Below are positions 44,585 to 56,100 of a stretch of DNA of 64,000 nucleotides, piece after piece. The position numbers and the translations under genes are program-made. The stretch spans positions 62,001 through 126,000 of the forward strand of contig QJPP01002936.1 of NCBI GenBank assembly GCA_003996215.1, written 5' to 3'. The notes under the pieces are model-generated. The model ran no database searches. It had not been told where the DNA came from and worked only from the letters and a program-made list of their open reading frames with translations. The DNA is from Jaltomata sinuosa. Lineage: Eukaryota; Streptophyta; Magnoliopsida; Solanales; Solanaceae. How positions within the stretch are numbered: position 1 is the first letter of the stretch; each line of letters opens with the position of its first letter.

Positions 44585-46810
44585 TGTCATGACCCAACCC
44601 ATCGTGAGTGGAACCCACCCAATCCTCGGATGAGCGAACCAATAGATTTCAACCCTTTGCCTAAACTAACAGCCTAAAACTAATAACAAAAAATAAACCA
44701 GCAATCAAAGTAAGCACAAACTATAGCGTAATCATTAACCTGCGGAAAATCCCACCTAAGAACTGAAAGTCATTGTACCAAACATCAATACCAATATCTA
44801 GATTATGGGGATGCAACCCCAAAAGAAAATACGAAGTAGTTTTATGTCCGAAACAAGTGGACTGAAACTCTAAAGATAACCCAAGGTAGCTCGAATCAAA
44901 CAGCTCACCCTTGCAAGTCAGAAGCCGTCGGCAGTAAAGGTGTGGTCGTGTCTCAGCCGCCGGAAGATTTCCTGTACTCACCAAAAGACAAGCAAGTGCA
45001 GTATAAGTACACCACCACTGTGTAGTGGTAGGATCATCAGCCAGTTTCCAAATAAACAATGTATAACATTACAACAATATCATGTATAAGGTATGGTAAA
45101 CATGCATAAATAGCCACAGACACACTTAGACTACCAGTCTCTACTCAGCCTCCTCCCGCATGAATCCACCACCTAACTCTAAGCCAAAATCATATACCAT
45201 TAACTACACCTTTCCGTCTAGCCTTGACCCACCCTGGGATCCCCTTTTAGACTACACACCTGTACCTTGAATCAACCCGGCCTAAACCAAGACCAACACA
45301 AATGTCAATGAACAATCTGGCCTAAACCAAGACCAACACAATAGTTAACCATAATTTCCCTGGCCTCTCAAGGACCATCAAACCAATAACACATTTTAAT
45401 AAGCAACCCAGTCCACTCACGGAACCAATATCAATCAATGCAACACCATAATAACAATGCAATGATGCAACAAAAGTAAACTCGTACCAGGTGTGGTACC
45501 TATGCCAACTAAGTGTTATACCTGTACCAAGCATGGTACCCGTCCGTGCCAACTATTTGTTATACCCGTACCAGGCATGGTACCCGATCCAACCGAATGT
45601 CAATAATCTATAGTCAAATGCATGAACAAACAATTTGTAAACCAACAAGCAAATACCATTCAAATCACAGACTGTAAGGCAGGAAACTAAGACATTCTAT
45701 ACAACTTTCCTAAGCAATGTAATTCATACAATCACTTAGATATGAGTACAAAATATACAACATTCACAGGAATTCGTAAGCCATCACCTACCTCAAATGA
45801 TCCAAGCTCTATTCGACCCGAGTTTCCCGTATTCTGGATTCCTCTCTCGTTCTTGGTCTAAAAACAACACATAGTACATATAATTAACACACAAGGCTTG
45901 CACATTACCCAAATTATATCAAATCCCCAAACCCTAGGCCACCCATGATCATCCCACCTTTTTCCCAGTCTTTTCCACCATTAATTCTCCTAGTTCTATC
46001 ATTTTTACGGATAAAAATAGGGAATTTGACAACCTATGATCATTTTAGCATACTTTTATCAACACCCAAGAATGTACATGCTTGGAACCCCCTTCCTTCC
46101 CCGAATTTCACCATTCCTAGGTTATGCCAACCTTTTCCCAAATTCCCTCCTAGCAATTCTACCGCATAGAAAATGTAATACAAAGATTAGGGAACGAAAA
46201 CCTTACCTTAGGGAAGAATTTCGACGAAAAAAGGAAGAAAAATACCTGGAATCGCCTAGCCCTTCTCCCAAAACGTAATTGTGAAAAAATAAATGTTTTA
46301 GGAGTTTTTTCTGCATTAAAATCCCACCGGCCGTCTATAACAGTCCCCGCTCCGCCTACCGCTACGGTGGTCCTAAGCAGCGTTGACCGCCCTTGACCAC
46401 CGCTATAGCAGTAATTTCCACCGCTATAGTAGTGGCCGCTATCATGCACGGTTGCACCCATCACAGACAGAATCTCCGGAAATCTCCCAGTTTTGGCCAT
46501 TTTACAACACAGTGCTTTCCCTGACGACCCAAAATAACTACTTCACATCAAACGCGATTTTGGGAGTTCTACTTACCCAAATTCGATTATGAAAAGTCCC
46601 TCGGACTCCGTTATGTCTTGGTTGTGTGGAAAACAAGCTCAACACAAGACACAAAGACCAATCCTTACCCAGATTTCCCTAGACTCTACCTCACTCCAAA
46701 ATCGGCCGAGGCTAGCCTAGCCCTAAATTTCAAACTCCCAAACCTGGAGTTTTCTAATTCTAAAACTTGGCACGATTGGACTACCCATAACAATGCACCC
46801 AGTCATTACA
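44585..46810 (-). repeat. 3' LTR of element E
   Basis: TGTAATGACTGGG...TTGGGTCATGACA on the - strand, 2226 bp. Internal repeats include (plus strand) CGTACCAGGYRTGGTACC phrases at 45483-45585 and GGCCTAAACCAAGACCAAC twice (45271 and 45321). Word cluster at 46325-46460. Confidence 0.7.
46325..46460. repeat. Word cluster in LTR E: ACCGCTATAGCAG / CACCGCTATAGTAGTGG
   Basis: Includes TACCGCTACGGTGGTCC, ACCACCGCTATAGCAGTAA and CCACCGCTATAGTAGTGGCC. It lies 350-485 bp from the LTR start. Core GCTATAGC is palindromic. Confidence 0.65.
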
Positions 46811-46833
46811 ATAAATACCAATTTACCCATCAT

Positions 46834-48150
46834 TCATCCCCGAATGATCAAACCCAAAATTACAGAAATAAAAGGAAGGAAGTATAGTACCTGAATCCTC
46901 AAATAGTTGAGGGTACTTGTCCCGCATGTCCTTCTCGGTTTCCTAAGTGGCTTCCTCAACCGGATGATGCTTTCACTGACCTTCACCATATCAATCACCT
47001 TTGTCCTCAAGCTCCGGACATCTCGAGCAAGAATCAAAATTGGTTCCTTCTCATAATGAAGATCCTTATCAAAAAGTACCTCATTCCACTTGATGATGTA
47101 ATCCCCATCCCTATGGTATTGCTTAAGCATGGATACATGGAATACCGGATGGACGTCCGACAAACTAGGTGGCAGTGCTAACTTGTAAACCATTAGCCCT
47201 ATAATTTTAAGAACTTCAAATGGATGGATGAACCGAGGGCTAAGCTTGCCCTTCTTACCAAACCGTATAACCCATTTTATTGGTGATACTTTTAACAATA
47301 CCTGTTCACCAACCTGAAAGTCCATGTCCCAGACCTTGCGATCTGCATACTCCTTCTGCCTGCTTTGAGCAACCAGCAACTTGGTCTGTATTCCCCTTAC
47401 CTTTTCATGCGCTTCCTTCACTAAGTCTACACCTAGAGGCTTCACATCGCCTTCCTCAAACCACCCAACCAGTGATCTGCAGTTCCTCCCATACAGGGCC
47501 TCAAACGGTGCCATATTAATACTAGAGTGGTAGCTTTTGTTGTACGAGAATTCGCACAACGGTAGAAACTGGTCCCAATGACCCCCGAGTCCATCACATA
47601 TGCTCTCAGCATATCCTCCAATACCTGGATCATCCTTTCCGACTGACCATCAGTTTGAGGATGGAAGGTTATGCTAAAGGTGAGTTGTGTACCCAACTCT
47701 TCATGTAACTTACCCCCAGAACTTAGAAGTAAACTGTGTACCCCTTTCTAAAATGATGGACAGTGGTACCCCATAGAGTCTCACAATATCCTTCACATAG
47801 ATCTTAGCCAACTGTTGCAAATTGTAATCTACCCTGACCGGAATGAAATGAGCGGATTTGGTCAGCCTGTCAATAATGACCCAAATTGAGTCATACTTCC
47901 CCAAAGTCTTAGGAAGACCCACCATGAAATTCATGGCTATCCTTTCCCACTTCCACTCTGGAATTGGCATTCTCTGAAGTAGTCTTGCAGGTCTTTGATG
48001 TTCGTACTTTACCAGCTGGCAGTTCTGACATTTGGACACAAAATTAACTATGTCCCTTTTCATCCAGGGTCACCAGTAACATTGCCTCAAGTTCCTGTAC
48101 ATTTTGGTCACACCCGGATGAATTGAGTATCGCGAACCATGAGCTTCTGC
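46834..48150 (-). pseudogene. Integrase of element E
   Basis: Zinc domain remnant: SRYSIHPGVTKMYRNLRQ and CQNCQLVKYEHQRP. Catalytic core: the first Asp is replaced by Asn (IAMNFMVGLP, normally MDF), and the second is replaced by Glu (SIILERGTQFTSKFW, normally ISDRG). The Glu of GQSERMIQVLEDML remains. After a frameshift near 47530-47600: SYHSSINMAPFEALYGRNCR, DMDFQVGEQVLLKVSPIKWV, HPVFHVSMLKQYHRDGDYI. The end (HPVEEAT..TEKDMRDKYPQL) is in another frame. Two of three catalytic residues are lost, so it is not functional. Confidence 0.75.
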
Positions 48151-48159
48151 CAAGATTTT

Positions 48160-49945
48160 CTATAACATAGCATCCACCCGAGGAACACAAATCCTCTCCC
48201 TGAAATGCAACACTCCACCAGAGTCTAACATGATGTCTTTGGACTCCCCACCTTGATCTGAAATGCCCAAGTGCATGAACTTGGCCTCCAAAGCCCGAAT
48301 CTCCTTAGCCAAAGGTCGTTTGGATGCCCCCAAACAAGCCAAGCTACCCATGCTAACAGTTTTCTGGCTCAATGCATTTGCCACCACATTAACCTTACTC
48401 GGATGGTATTGAATTGTCACATCATAATCTTTCAATAACTCCATCCACCTCCTCTGCCTTAGATTCAAATCCTTCTGAGTGAAAACATATTGCAGACTGC
48501 GATGATCTATAAATACCTCACACTTGACACCATAAAGGTAGTGTCTCCAGATTTTCAATACAAAAACCATCGCTGCCAACTCTAAATCATGAGTCGGGTA
48601 ATTCCTCTCATGCACCTTCAACTACCTGATGCATAGGCTATCACATTCCTATCCTGCATCAACACAGCACCCAAACCAAAATGTGAAGCATCACAGTAAA
48701 TAACAAAGTCTTTACCTTCAACCGGTAAGGACAAAATAGAGGTTGTGGTCAAAAGTGTCTTGAGCTTTTGGAAGATCTCCTTACACTTGTCGGACCACAC
48801 AAATGGTACCTCCTTCTGTGTCATCCTGGTCAGGTGAGTAGCAATAGAAGTAAAATTCTTAACAAACCTCTGGTAGTACCCCGCGAGCCCAACAAAACTC
48901 CTCACCTCGGTCACAGAGCTAGACCGGACCCAATTCTTGACTGCCTCAATTTTCTGGGGATCTACCATCACCCATTTTCTGACACTACATGCCCCAAGAA
49001 TGCCACAAAAGTCAACCAAAACTCACACTTAGTGAATTTTGCATAAAGCTTTTGGTGCCTCAAGATATCCAGCACAATATGAAGATGATTAGCATGCTCC
49101 TCCCTACTCTTAGAGTAGATCAAAATATCATCGATGAACACGATAATGAAGGAATCCAAGTAAGACTTAAACACCTCATTCATCAAACTCATGAATGATG
49201 CCGGCGTATTGGTCAAACCAAACGACATTACTAGAAACTTGTAATGCCCATACCGAGAGCTGTTAGGGGTAAATTACCAACAAATGAGAATTAGAATGTC
49301 CTCTGGCCGAATCCTTAACTGATGGTACCCTAACCTCAAGTCAATTTTTGAGAACACTAATGCACCCTGAAGCTAGTTAAACAAATCATCTATACTGGGT
49401 AGTGGGTACTTATTCCTGATGGTCACCTTGTTCAACTGCCTATAATCTATGCACATTCGCATACTACCATCCTTTTTCTTTACAAATAAGACTGGAGCAC
49501 CCCAAGGCGAAGCACTGGGACGTATAAATCCCTTATCTAGGAGTTCTTGTTGCTGAGTCTTAAGTTTCTTTAACTCTTCCAGAGCCATATGATATGGAGG
49601 AATGGAAATGGGATGAGTGTCTGGCTCTAAATCAATACAAAAATCTATGTCCCTATCCGTAGTTATACCAGGCAAGTCCGTTGGAAACACCTCTAAAAAT
49701 TCAAAAACCACTGGAACTGACTCAATAGGAGGAGACTCCACACTATCATCCCAGAGGTGAGCCAAAAAGTCTAGACACCCCTTCCCCACTAGCTTTCTAG
49801 CCCGGACAAACGATATTATCTTAACTGGCTTAGTCCTGTACACACCTTCCCACTCTAGTCTATCCTTACCCGAAATTTCTAGAGCCATAATCTTGGTGTT
49901 ACAGTTCAACACAACATGATAAGGAGATAGCCAGGTCATATCCAA
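48160..49945 (-). pseudogene. Reverse transcriptase and RNase H of element E
   Basis: RT: PTDLPGITTDRDIDFCIDLE, then DKGFIRPSASPWGAPVLFVK, MRMCIDYRQLNKVTIRNKYP, a frame change across 49370-49230, MSFGLTNTPASFMSLMNEVF and the catalytic box VFIDDILIYSKSREEHANH (about 49138-49112). RNase H: VIYCDASHFGLGAVLMQ with its first Asp intact, a stop near 48621 (YASGS), then YPTHDLELAAMVFVLKIWRH and EVFIDHRSLQYVF. RT and RNase H motifs are intact; the damage is stops and frameshifts. Confidence 0.75.
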
Positions 49946-50220
49946 GATTAAAAATCAGTCATATCGAGAATTACCAAGTCTACCCAAGTATGTAACCCCA
50001 CAAAAACAACAGAACAGTCACGATATACATGAGTCACAACCACAAACTCTCCAACTGGGGTAGAAACATAGATGGGGGAATCAAACATATCACAAGTCAA
50101 ACCCAGCCCAAAGCAAAACTCACAGACATAAGAATAGGTAGAACCTGGGTCAAATAATGCCGAAGCCATTTTATCACAGACAAGAATAGTACCTGTGATC
50201 ACCGTATATGAGGCTTTCAC
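49946..50220 (-). pseudogene. Aspartic protease of element E
   Basis: ASALFDPGSTYSYVCEFCFG carries the gypsy-type active site D-P-G-S-T, then STPVGEFVVVTHVYRDCSVV and VDLVILDMTDF, ending in a stop just before DMTWLSPYHVVLNCNTKIM. The normal wording is ..DFD(V)ILGMDWL.., so the stop and a small frameshift split protease from RT. Confidence 0.7.
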
Positions 50221-51063
50221 CTCTGTCCTCCCTGGAAAAGCATAGCAATGTGCCTGATCATTAATCCGGGCAACTTTCCAAGACGACTGCGGTGTACCCC
50301 TGCCTACGTTGCCATTCCCTTGGTCTTCCCGGCCTCCCTAAAAATTAACTCGCCCACCCTGTGGATGACCCCTAGCATTACCGCCTCTGCCTGTCCGAAC
50401 CACTGCTCTAGTCTGCTACTAACCCTGATTACATGTCTACCTATATGAACACTCCCTCTTAAAGTAACCCAACTCACCATAATGGAAGAAACCACGGTCA
50501 AGAGTAGGTCTGCTAGCTGATGTATAGGACACTTCATGGCCTCTAGGAGATGAAGACTGAGCTCCCTGACGACCACCTGTAGTAGCTGGTAGAGCTGACT
50601 AAATAGGACGGGTCAGAAAAGCCTGTTGATGCTGGCCCCGGGAGTATGAACCACCATAGTTTCCCTTATTCCGGGGATTCTTGGCTAAAGCCTTAGCCTG
50701 CCCCACTTGCCTAACTCCCTCAATCTTCTTCACATAATCCACCACATCATTAAAGCCCTTTCCTGAAGAAGTCATATGCACCAACAGTACCTGCAGATCA
50801 CTATTCAGACCCTTGACAAACAACCAAACCCGTTCCTCCTTGGAACCCAACATCTGTGTAGCAAAATGAGACAACGCATGGAACTTAGCCTCATAAGCTG
50901 AGACCAACATGCTACCCTACTCCAAGTTTAGAAACTCATCTTTCTTCCAGTCCCTCAAAGTACGGGGAATGTACTTCTCTAGAAACAACGCGTGGAACTG
51001 CTCCCAAGTCAGTGGAGGTAGAATAAAAGACCGACACTCAACATGAGACCTCCATGGATCCGG
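50221..51063 (-). pseudogene. gag of element E, truncated
   Basis: Reading toward lower coordinates: WRSHVECRSFILPPLTWEQF, LEKYIPRTLRDWKKDEFLNL, a stop, AYEAKFHALSHFATQ and ERVWLFVKGLNSDLQVLL, the C-terminal two thirds of the gag capsid domain. A basic linker and a decayed knuckle region (CSYR near 50450) follow. The gag N-terminus is missing at the E/F junction around 51063. Confidence 0.65.
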
Positions 51064-52440
51064 GGGAAGGTATCAGTCGTTCCCTACTGGGTTAGAGGGA
51101 TAGAGTTCCCTTGGAGGCACACAGTAATTCTCCCGCACCCCCAGTGCTAGCTTCCACGGCACCTGCTAATGCCCGAGGAGATGTAGTTCCCCCAGCCCCA
51201 TCAGTTCCATTGGTACCTGAGATAGTCAGGGATACAGGACCTCCAGCACCTGTTGTTCCCCCACTAGAAACAGGGGAGCAAGGGATGAGAGAGATGGTTC
51301 AGTTGTTGACTAGGATAGTTGCTATTCATGAGCGTGAGCTAGGGTCAGGAGCAGAGGCTAGGAGAGGTCGGGCAGAAAGCTTGAAGGTATGAGAGTTTCT
51401 TCATCTGGATCCTCCATTATTTATAGGATCTAGTTCGACCGAGGACCCCCAGGACTTTATAGACCAGGTGTATAGAGTATTAAGGTTGATGCATGTCTTC
51501 ATCACCGAGGCTGTGGAGTTAGCTTCTTTTCGACTACGTGATGTATCCATCTTGTAGTATGAGGCATGGGAGAGATCCAGAGGATCTGATGCTCCACCAG
51601 CAGAGTGAGATGACTTCTCGGAGGCCTTCCTGGCCCATTATTTGCCATGAGAGGTTTGGCAGGCCCATCTTGACCAGTTTATCAGTCTGAGGCAGGGGAA
51701 TATGAGCGTCAGAGATTATAGCCATAGGTTTAATTCCTTGGCAAGGTATGCACCAAATATTATACACACCATGAGGGCCAGAGGTTCATCGTTATGTGGC
51801 TAGTTTGGGGGATCATCTTATCAGAGACTGTACAGTAGCATCCTTACAGGATGATGTAGATATTTCCCGCATACAGGCTTTTGCTTAGACTATAGAGGAC
51901 CCTTCTTATCGGATTCGGGACACCCATAGGGACAGGGAGCAGAGTAAGAGGGCCCATACTATGGGGTCTTATAGGGAGCCACAGGGTGATTTTAGTCCCC
52001 CAGTCCCTCGATATCCACCACGCCCAGCAGGTAGTGCTCCACCACAGATGCGAGGCCAGCAGTTTGATCATTATAGTCGGGATGGACCTAGGAAGAGCTC
52101 AGGCCAGTCTGAGGGCCATCGACATAAGCATTTTGGGCATATAAGGCAGCCTACCCCTCCATGTACACAGTGCGGTAAGCTGCACACCGGGCAGTTTAGG
52201 CTAGGTTCAGGTGTATGTTATCACTGTAGGCAGACAAGACATTTTATTAGCAGGTGTCCAGGGTTAGGAAGGGGTGGACCAACTCAGCCTTCAGGATCCG
52301 TAGCAACCTTTTCACCTTCTGTCTTTCCCCCTCGACCAGACCCAGAGTCTACTCAGGGTCATGGTAGAGGCTGAGGTAGAGGAGAGACCTCAGGTTCCAG
52401 CAATGACCAGAACCACTTTTATGCTCTCACAGGCTGACAG
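51064..52440 (+). pseudogene. gag of element F
   Basis: Ala/Pro-rich N-terminal (51111-51392: SNSPAPPVLASTAPANARGD ... MREMVQLLTRIVAIHERELG), then a frame change to DPPLFIGSSSTEDPQDFIDQ, VYRVLRLMHVFITEAVELAS and AWERSRGSDAP with stops in the capsid domain. After another shift, 51961-52374 encodes a Pro/Arg/Gln-rich stretch and two Cys clusters, CTQCGKLHTGQ and the knuckle CYHCRQTRHFISRC (C-x2-C-x4-H-x4-C, near 52220-52260). It is the Tekay/Del type of gag by family resemblance. Confidence 0.7.
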
Positions 52441-52476
52441 GATTTAGAGGCATCCCCGGATGTTGTCACAGGTATA

Positions 52477-53100
52477 TTGATGATACTTTCTCAAGCTGTT
52501 TATGCATTGACAGATCCTGGCTCAACATTTTCATATATTACTCCATTTATTGCTGGTAAGCTTGACATGAGATCTGAGTTGTTGCCGCAGTCAGTTAAGG
52601 TGTCTACGCCGGTTGGCGACCCTATTATATCTAGTTGTGTCTATCGAGGCTACACGGTGTTAATTAATGACCGTCCCACATCTGCTGATTTAGTTAAATT
52701 GACTATGCTAGACTTCGATGTCATTATGGGTATGGATTGGTTGGCAGCTTGTTATGCTAATATTGATTATCGTACAAAAGTGGTCAGATTTCATTTTCCA
52801 GGTGAGCCAGTCTTGGAATGGAAAGGTAATGCAGCCACACCCAGGGGTAAGTTTATTTCATACCTTAGGGCTCGAAAGTTGATTGCTAAAGGCTGTATAT
52901 ACCATTTAATTCATATCAGGGATACGGATAAGGAATCATATACTCTTCAGTCGATTCCTATTTTGAATGAGATTCCGATGGTTTTCCCTGATGAGCTTCC
53001 AGGAATTCCCCCAGAAAGGGAAATTGACTTTGCTATAGACTTGCTTCCTGATACGCAGGCTATATCCATTCCCCCTACAGAATGGCTCCTTTGGAACTAA
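52477..53100 (+). pseudogene. Aspartic protease and RT N-terminus of element F
   Basis: Active site D-P-G-S-T at 52513-52527 in ALTDPGSTFSYITPF. Then STPVGDPIISSCVYRGYTVL, DFDVIMGMDWLAACYANIDY, EWKGNAATPRGKFISYLRAR, and the RT approach VFPDELPGIPPEREIDFAID. It ends SIPPTEWLLWN: one base is missing near 53077, because the +1 frame gives YRMAPLELRELKEQLQD. All protease motifs look intact. Confidence 0.75.
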
Positions 53101-54290
53101 GGGAATTGAAGGAACAACTACAGGACTTGCTTGATAAAGGCTTTAAGGACCAGTACATCTATGTGGGGTGCTCTGGTGCTATTTGTTTGAAATAAAGATA
53201 GCTTCTTACGGACGTGTATTGACTACAGACAGCTAAATAAAGTCACAATAAAGAATAAATATCCTCTTCCATGGATTGATGACTTGTTCGACCAGTTACA
53301 GGGTGCCAAATGCTTTTCCAAGATCAACTTGAGATCCGGTTACCATCAGTTGCGAGTTAGGGATGTCGATATCCTGAAGACAGCTTTCAGGACGAGGTAT
53401 GGCCATTTTGAATTCCTTGTCATATCTTTTGGGCTTGCTAATACCCCAGCAGTCTTTATGGATCTTATGAACCGGGTCTTCAAACTGTTCTTGGACATAT
53501 TTGTGATTATGTTTATTGATGACATTCTGATATATTCATGGTTGGAAGTCAAGCATTCAGACCACTTGCGAGCTATATTGCAGACTCTCCAAGACTACAG
53601 GTTATATGCTAAATTCTCTAAATGTGACTTTTTGGCTAACTTTTGTAGCTTTTCTTGGTCATGTTATCACCGGTAATGGTATCAAGGTTGATGACCAAAA
53701 GATTGAAGCAGTGATGAACTGGCCAAGGCCCTTGAATCCGACAGAGGTTCATAGATTTTTAGGCTTGGCAGGATATTACTGGAGGTTTGTGGAGGGTTTC
53801 TTCTCTATCACTGCACCACTGACAAAGCTGACACATAAGGAAGCTAAGTTTCAGTGGACTGTGGTATGCGAGCAGAGTTTCCAAGAGCTAAAGAAAAGGC
53901 TTACCACAGCTCCTGTCTTGACTCTTCCAGATGGCACTAAGGGTTATGTTGTATATTGCAATGCCTCGAGAATTGGCCTAGGTTGTGTTCTTATGCAGCA
54001 TGGCAAGTTTATCGCATACGCCTTCAGACAGCTTCGGAAACATGAACAAAACTATCCTACTCATGATCTTGAATTGGCTGCAGTTATCTTTTCCCTAAAG
54101 ATTTGGCGGCATTATTTATACGGGATTCATATGGATATTTTCACCGACCACCAGAGCCTTCAATATTTATTTAAGCAAAGGGAGTTGAACCTACGACAGA
54201 GGAGATGACTAGAATTCCTAAAGGACTATGATGTTGACATTTTATAGCATCTCAGCAAAGCTAATGTTGTTGCCTATGCGCTTAGATGGA
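53101..54290 (+). pseudogene. Reverse transcriptase and RNase H of element F
   Basis: The first RT motifs (53101-53280) are broken by indels and stops. From 53284, FDQLQGAKCFSKINLRSGYH is open, then FEFLVISFGLANTPAVFMDL and the catalytic box FIDDILIYS at 53512-53538. A frameshift at about 53640 leads to LGHVITGNGIKVDDQKIEAV. RNase H: YVVYCNASRIGLGCVLMQ has Asn where the first catalytic Asp belongs (YCDAS). The Glu of HDLELAA and the Asp of TDHQSL remain. A stop after LRQRR at 54208 ends the frame. Confidence 0.75.
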
Positions 54291-55850
54291 AGTCCATGGG
54301 CAGTCTAAGCCACGTCGAAGCTGATAAGGTTGAAATGACCAAAGATCTATGCCAACAAGCTAATTTACAGGTGCGGTTATTCAACGCAGAGGGAGGAGGC
54401 ATTATCGTTCAAAATATGGCTGAATCTTCCTTTTTCACTAAAGTGAAAGAGAGACAGCACGAGGATCCTGAGATGATGAAACTAAGGGAAGGGATTCCAC
54501 AACAGAAACAACCTTTATTTGAGATGACTGGAGATGGAGTCCTTAGATACCAAGGCCGCTTGTGTGTACCGGCAGTAGGAGAGCTCCGTGCAAAGATTCT
54601 TTTGGAGGCCCATTATTCTAGATATGCAGCTCACCCTGGAGTGACGAAGATGTACCAGGACCTTCGACATATCTATTGGTGGAATGGTATGAGAAGGGAT
54701 ATCGGTGAGATGGTAGCCCAATGTCCCAACTTCCAGCAAGTTAAAGCAGAACATCAGAAGCCTGGAGGCCTAACTCAATATATCAAGCTTTCGTTATGGA
54801 AATGGGAAATGATAAATATGGACTTCATCACTTGTTTTCCTCGCACACCACGGAGGTATGATTCTATTTGGGTAATATTGATAGGCTAACAAAATCTGCT
54901 CATTTCCTGCCAGTTAGGACAACATATTCAGCCGAGGATTATACCAGACTTTACATTTGGGAGATTGTGCGCCTTCATGGAGTCCTATTATCTATTATCT
55001 CTGACCGAGAGGCTCAGTTCACGGCACACTTCTGGAGATCCTTTCAGAAGGGTTTAGGCACTCAGGTAAATCTGAGCACCACTTTTCATCCATAGAATGA
55101 CAGACAGGCTAAGCATACTATTCAAACTCTTGAGGATATGCTATGTGCCTGTGTCTTGGATTTTAAATGAAGCTGGGATGATTATCTATCCCTTAATAAG
55201 TTCGCTTATAATAACAGCTTTCAAGCTAGTATTCAGATGGCTCCTTATGAAGCACTAAATGGACGAAAGTGCAGGTCACCCATTGGTTGGTTTGAGGTTT
55301 GGGAAGCAGAGTTGTTAGGTCCTGATTGAGTCTAACAGGCGATAGAGAAGGTAAAGCTTATTAGATATTGGTTGCAGACAGCACAGAGTCGACAAAAGTC
55401 TTATGCACATGTTCGACGGCGAGACCTAGAGTTCGATATAGATGATTGAGTTTTCCTGAAAGTATCGCCTATGAAGGGCTTCATGCAATTTGGCAAGAAA
55501 GGGAAGCTTAGTCCCAGGTATGTTGGGCCATATAAGAATATTTGGAGAATCGGCAGGGTAGCGTACGATCTTGATTTGCCTTTGGAATTAGAAGCCATCC
55601 ATCCTGTGTTTCATATATCTATGTTGTGATAGTGCATTGGAGATCCTTCACGTATTACACCTATTGAGGATATTCGTGTTGCTGAAGATTTATCTTATGC
55701 TAAGGTACCAGTGGATATTTTAGACCGACAAGTAAGAAAGCTTTGGACTAAAGAAGTGGCTTTCGTAAAAGTGTTATGGCAAAATAACAACATCGAGGAA
55801 ATGACTTGGGAAGCTGAGGAGGAAATGATGAAGATGTACGACTTAAGGTG
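54291..55850 (+). pseudogene. Integrase of element F
   Basis: MGSLSHVEADKVEMTKDLCQ leads into the zinc domain (HYSRYAAHPGVTKMYQDLRH and CPNFQQVKAEHQKPGG, where the second Cys of CPNCQQ is Phe). The first catalytic Asp is present (INMDFITCF). After a frameshift near 54875, IDRLTKSAHFLPV and the second Asp in SIISDREAQFTAHFW follow. In the third block, after a stop in place of Gln, NDRQAKHTIQTLEDML has Lys where the catalytic Glu belongs. The C-terminal part to 55850 has several stops (FAYNNSFQASIQMAPYEAL, HPVFHISML, EEMTWEAEEEMM). It is dead. Confidence 0.75.
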
Positions 55851-56100
55851 AGTCGCATTTTAATAATTAACAATTATTCCTTTGCAGCAACATACTTGGA
55901 TTTTAATTAACTTGAAAGGGCAATTTATATGTCTTGTCGCGAGATAGCTATACGAAACCTTGTAGTTGAAATTTTCAGAGTTGGATTTAAGATTAGAAAA
56001 TGTAACAAATATAGCCTCGCAAATACATATTAGTGGAAAATAAATTTAACCAAGGAATATTTTGATCCATTCACGGATGAATGTTCTTAGGGAGGGAGAA

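Larger units (their letters stand above)
44585..51063 (-). mobile_element. Gypsy element E (minus), 5'-truncated at gag
   Basis: 3' LTR (46810-44585), then on the - strand gag, protease, reverse transcriptase, RNase H and integrase spread over several frames from 51063 down to 46834. Protein order PR-RT-RH-IN is that of Ty3/gypsy. The 5' LTR, primer site and gag N-terminus are missing; at 51063 it abuts element F in opposite orientation. Confidence 0.75.
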
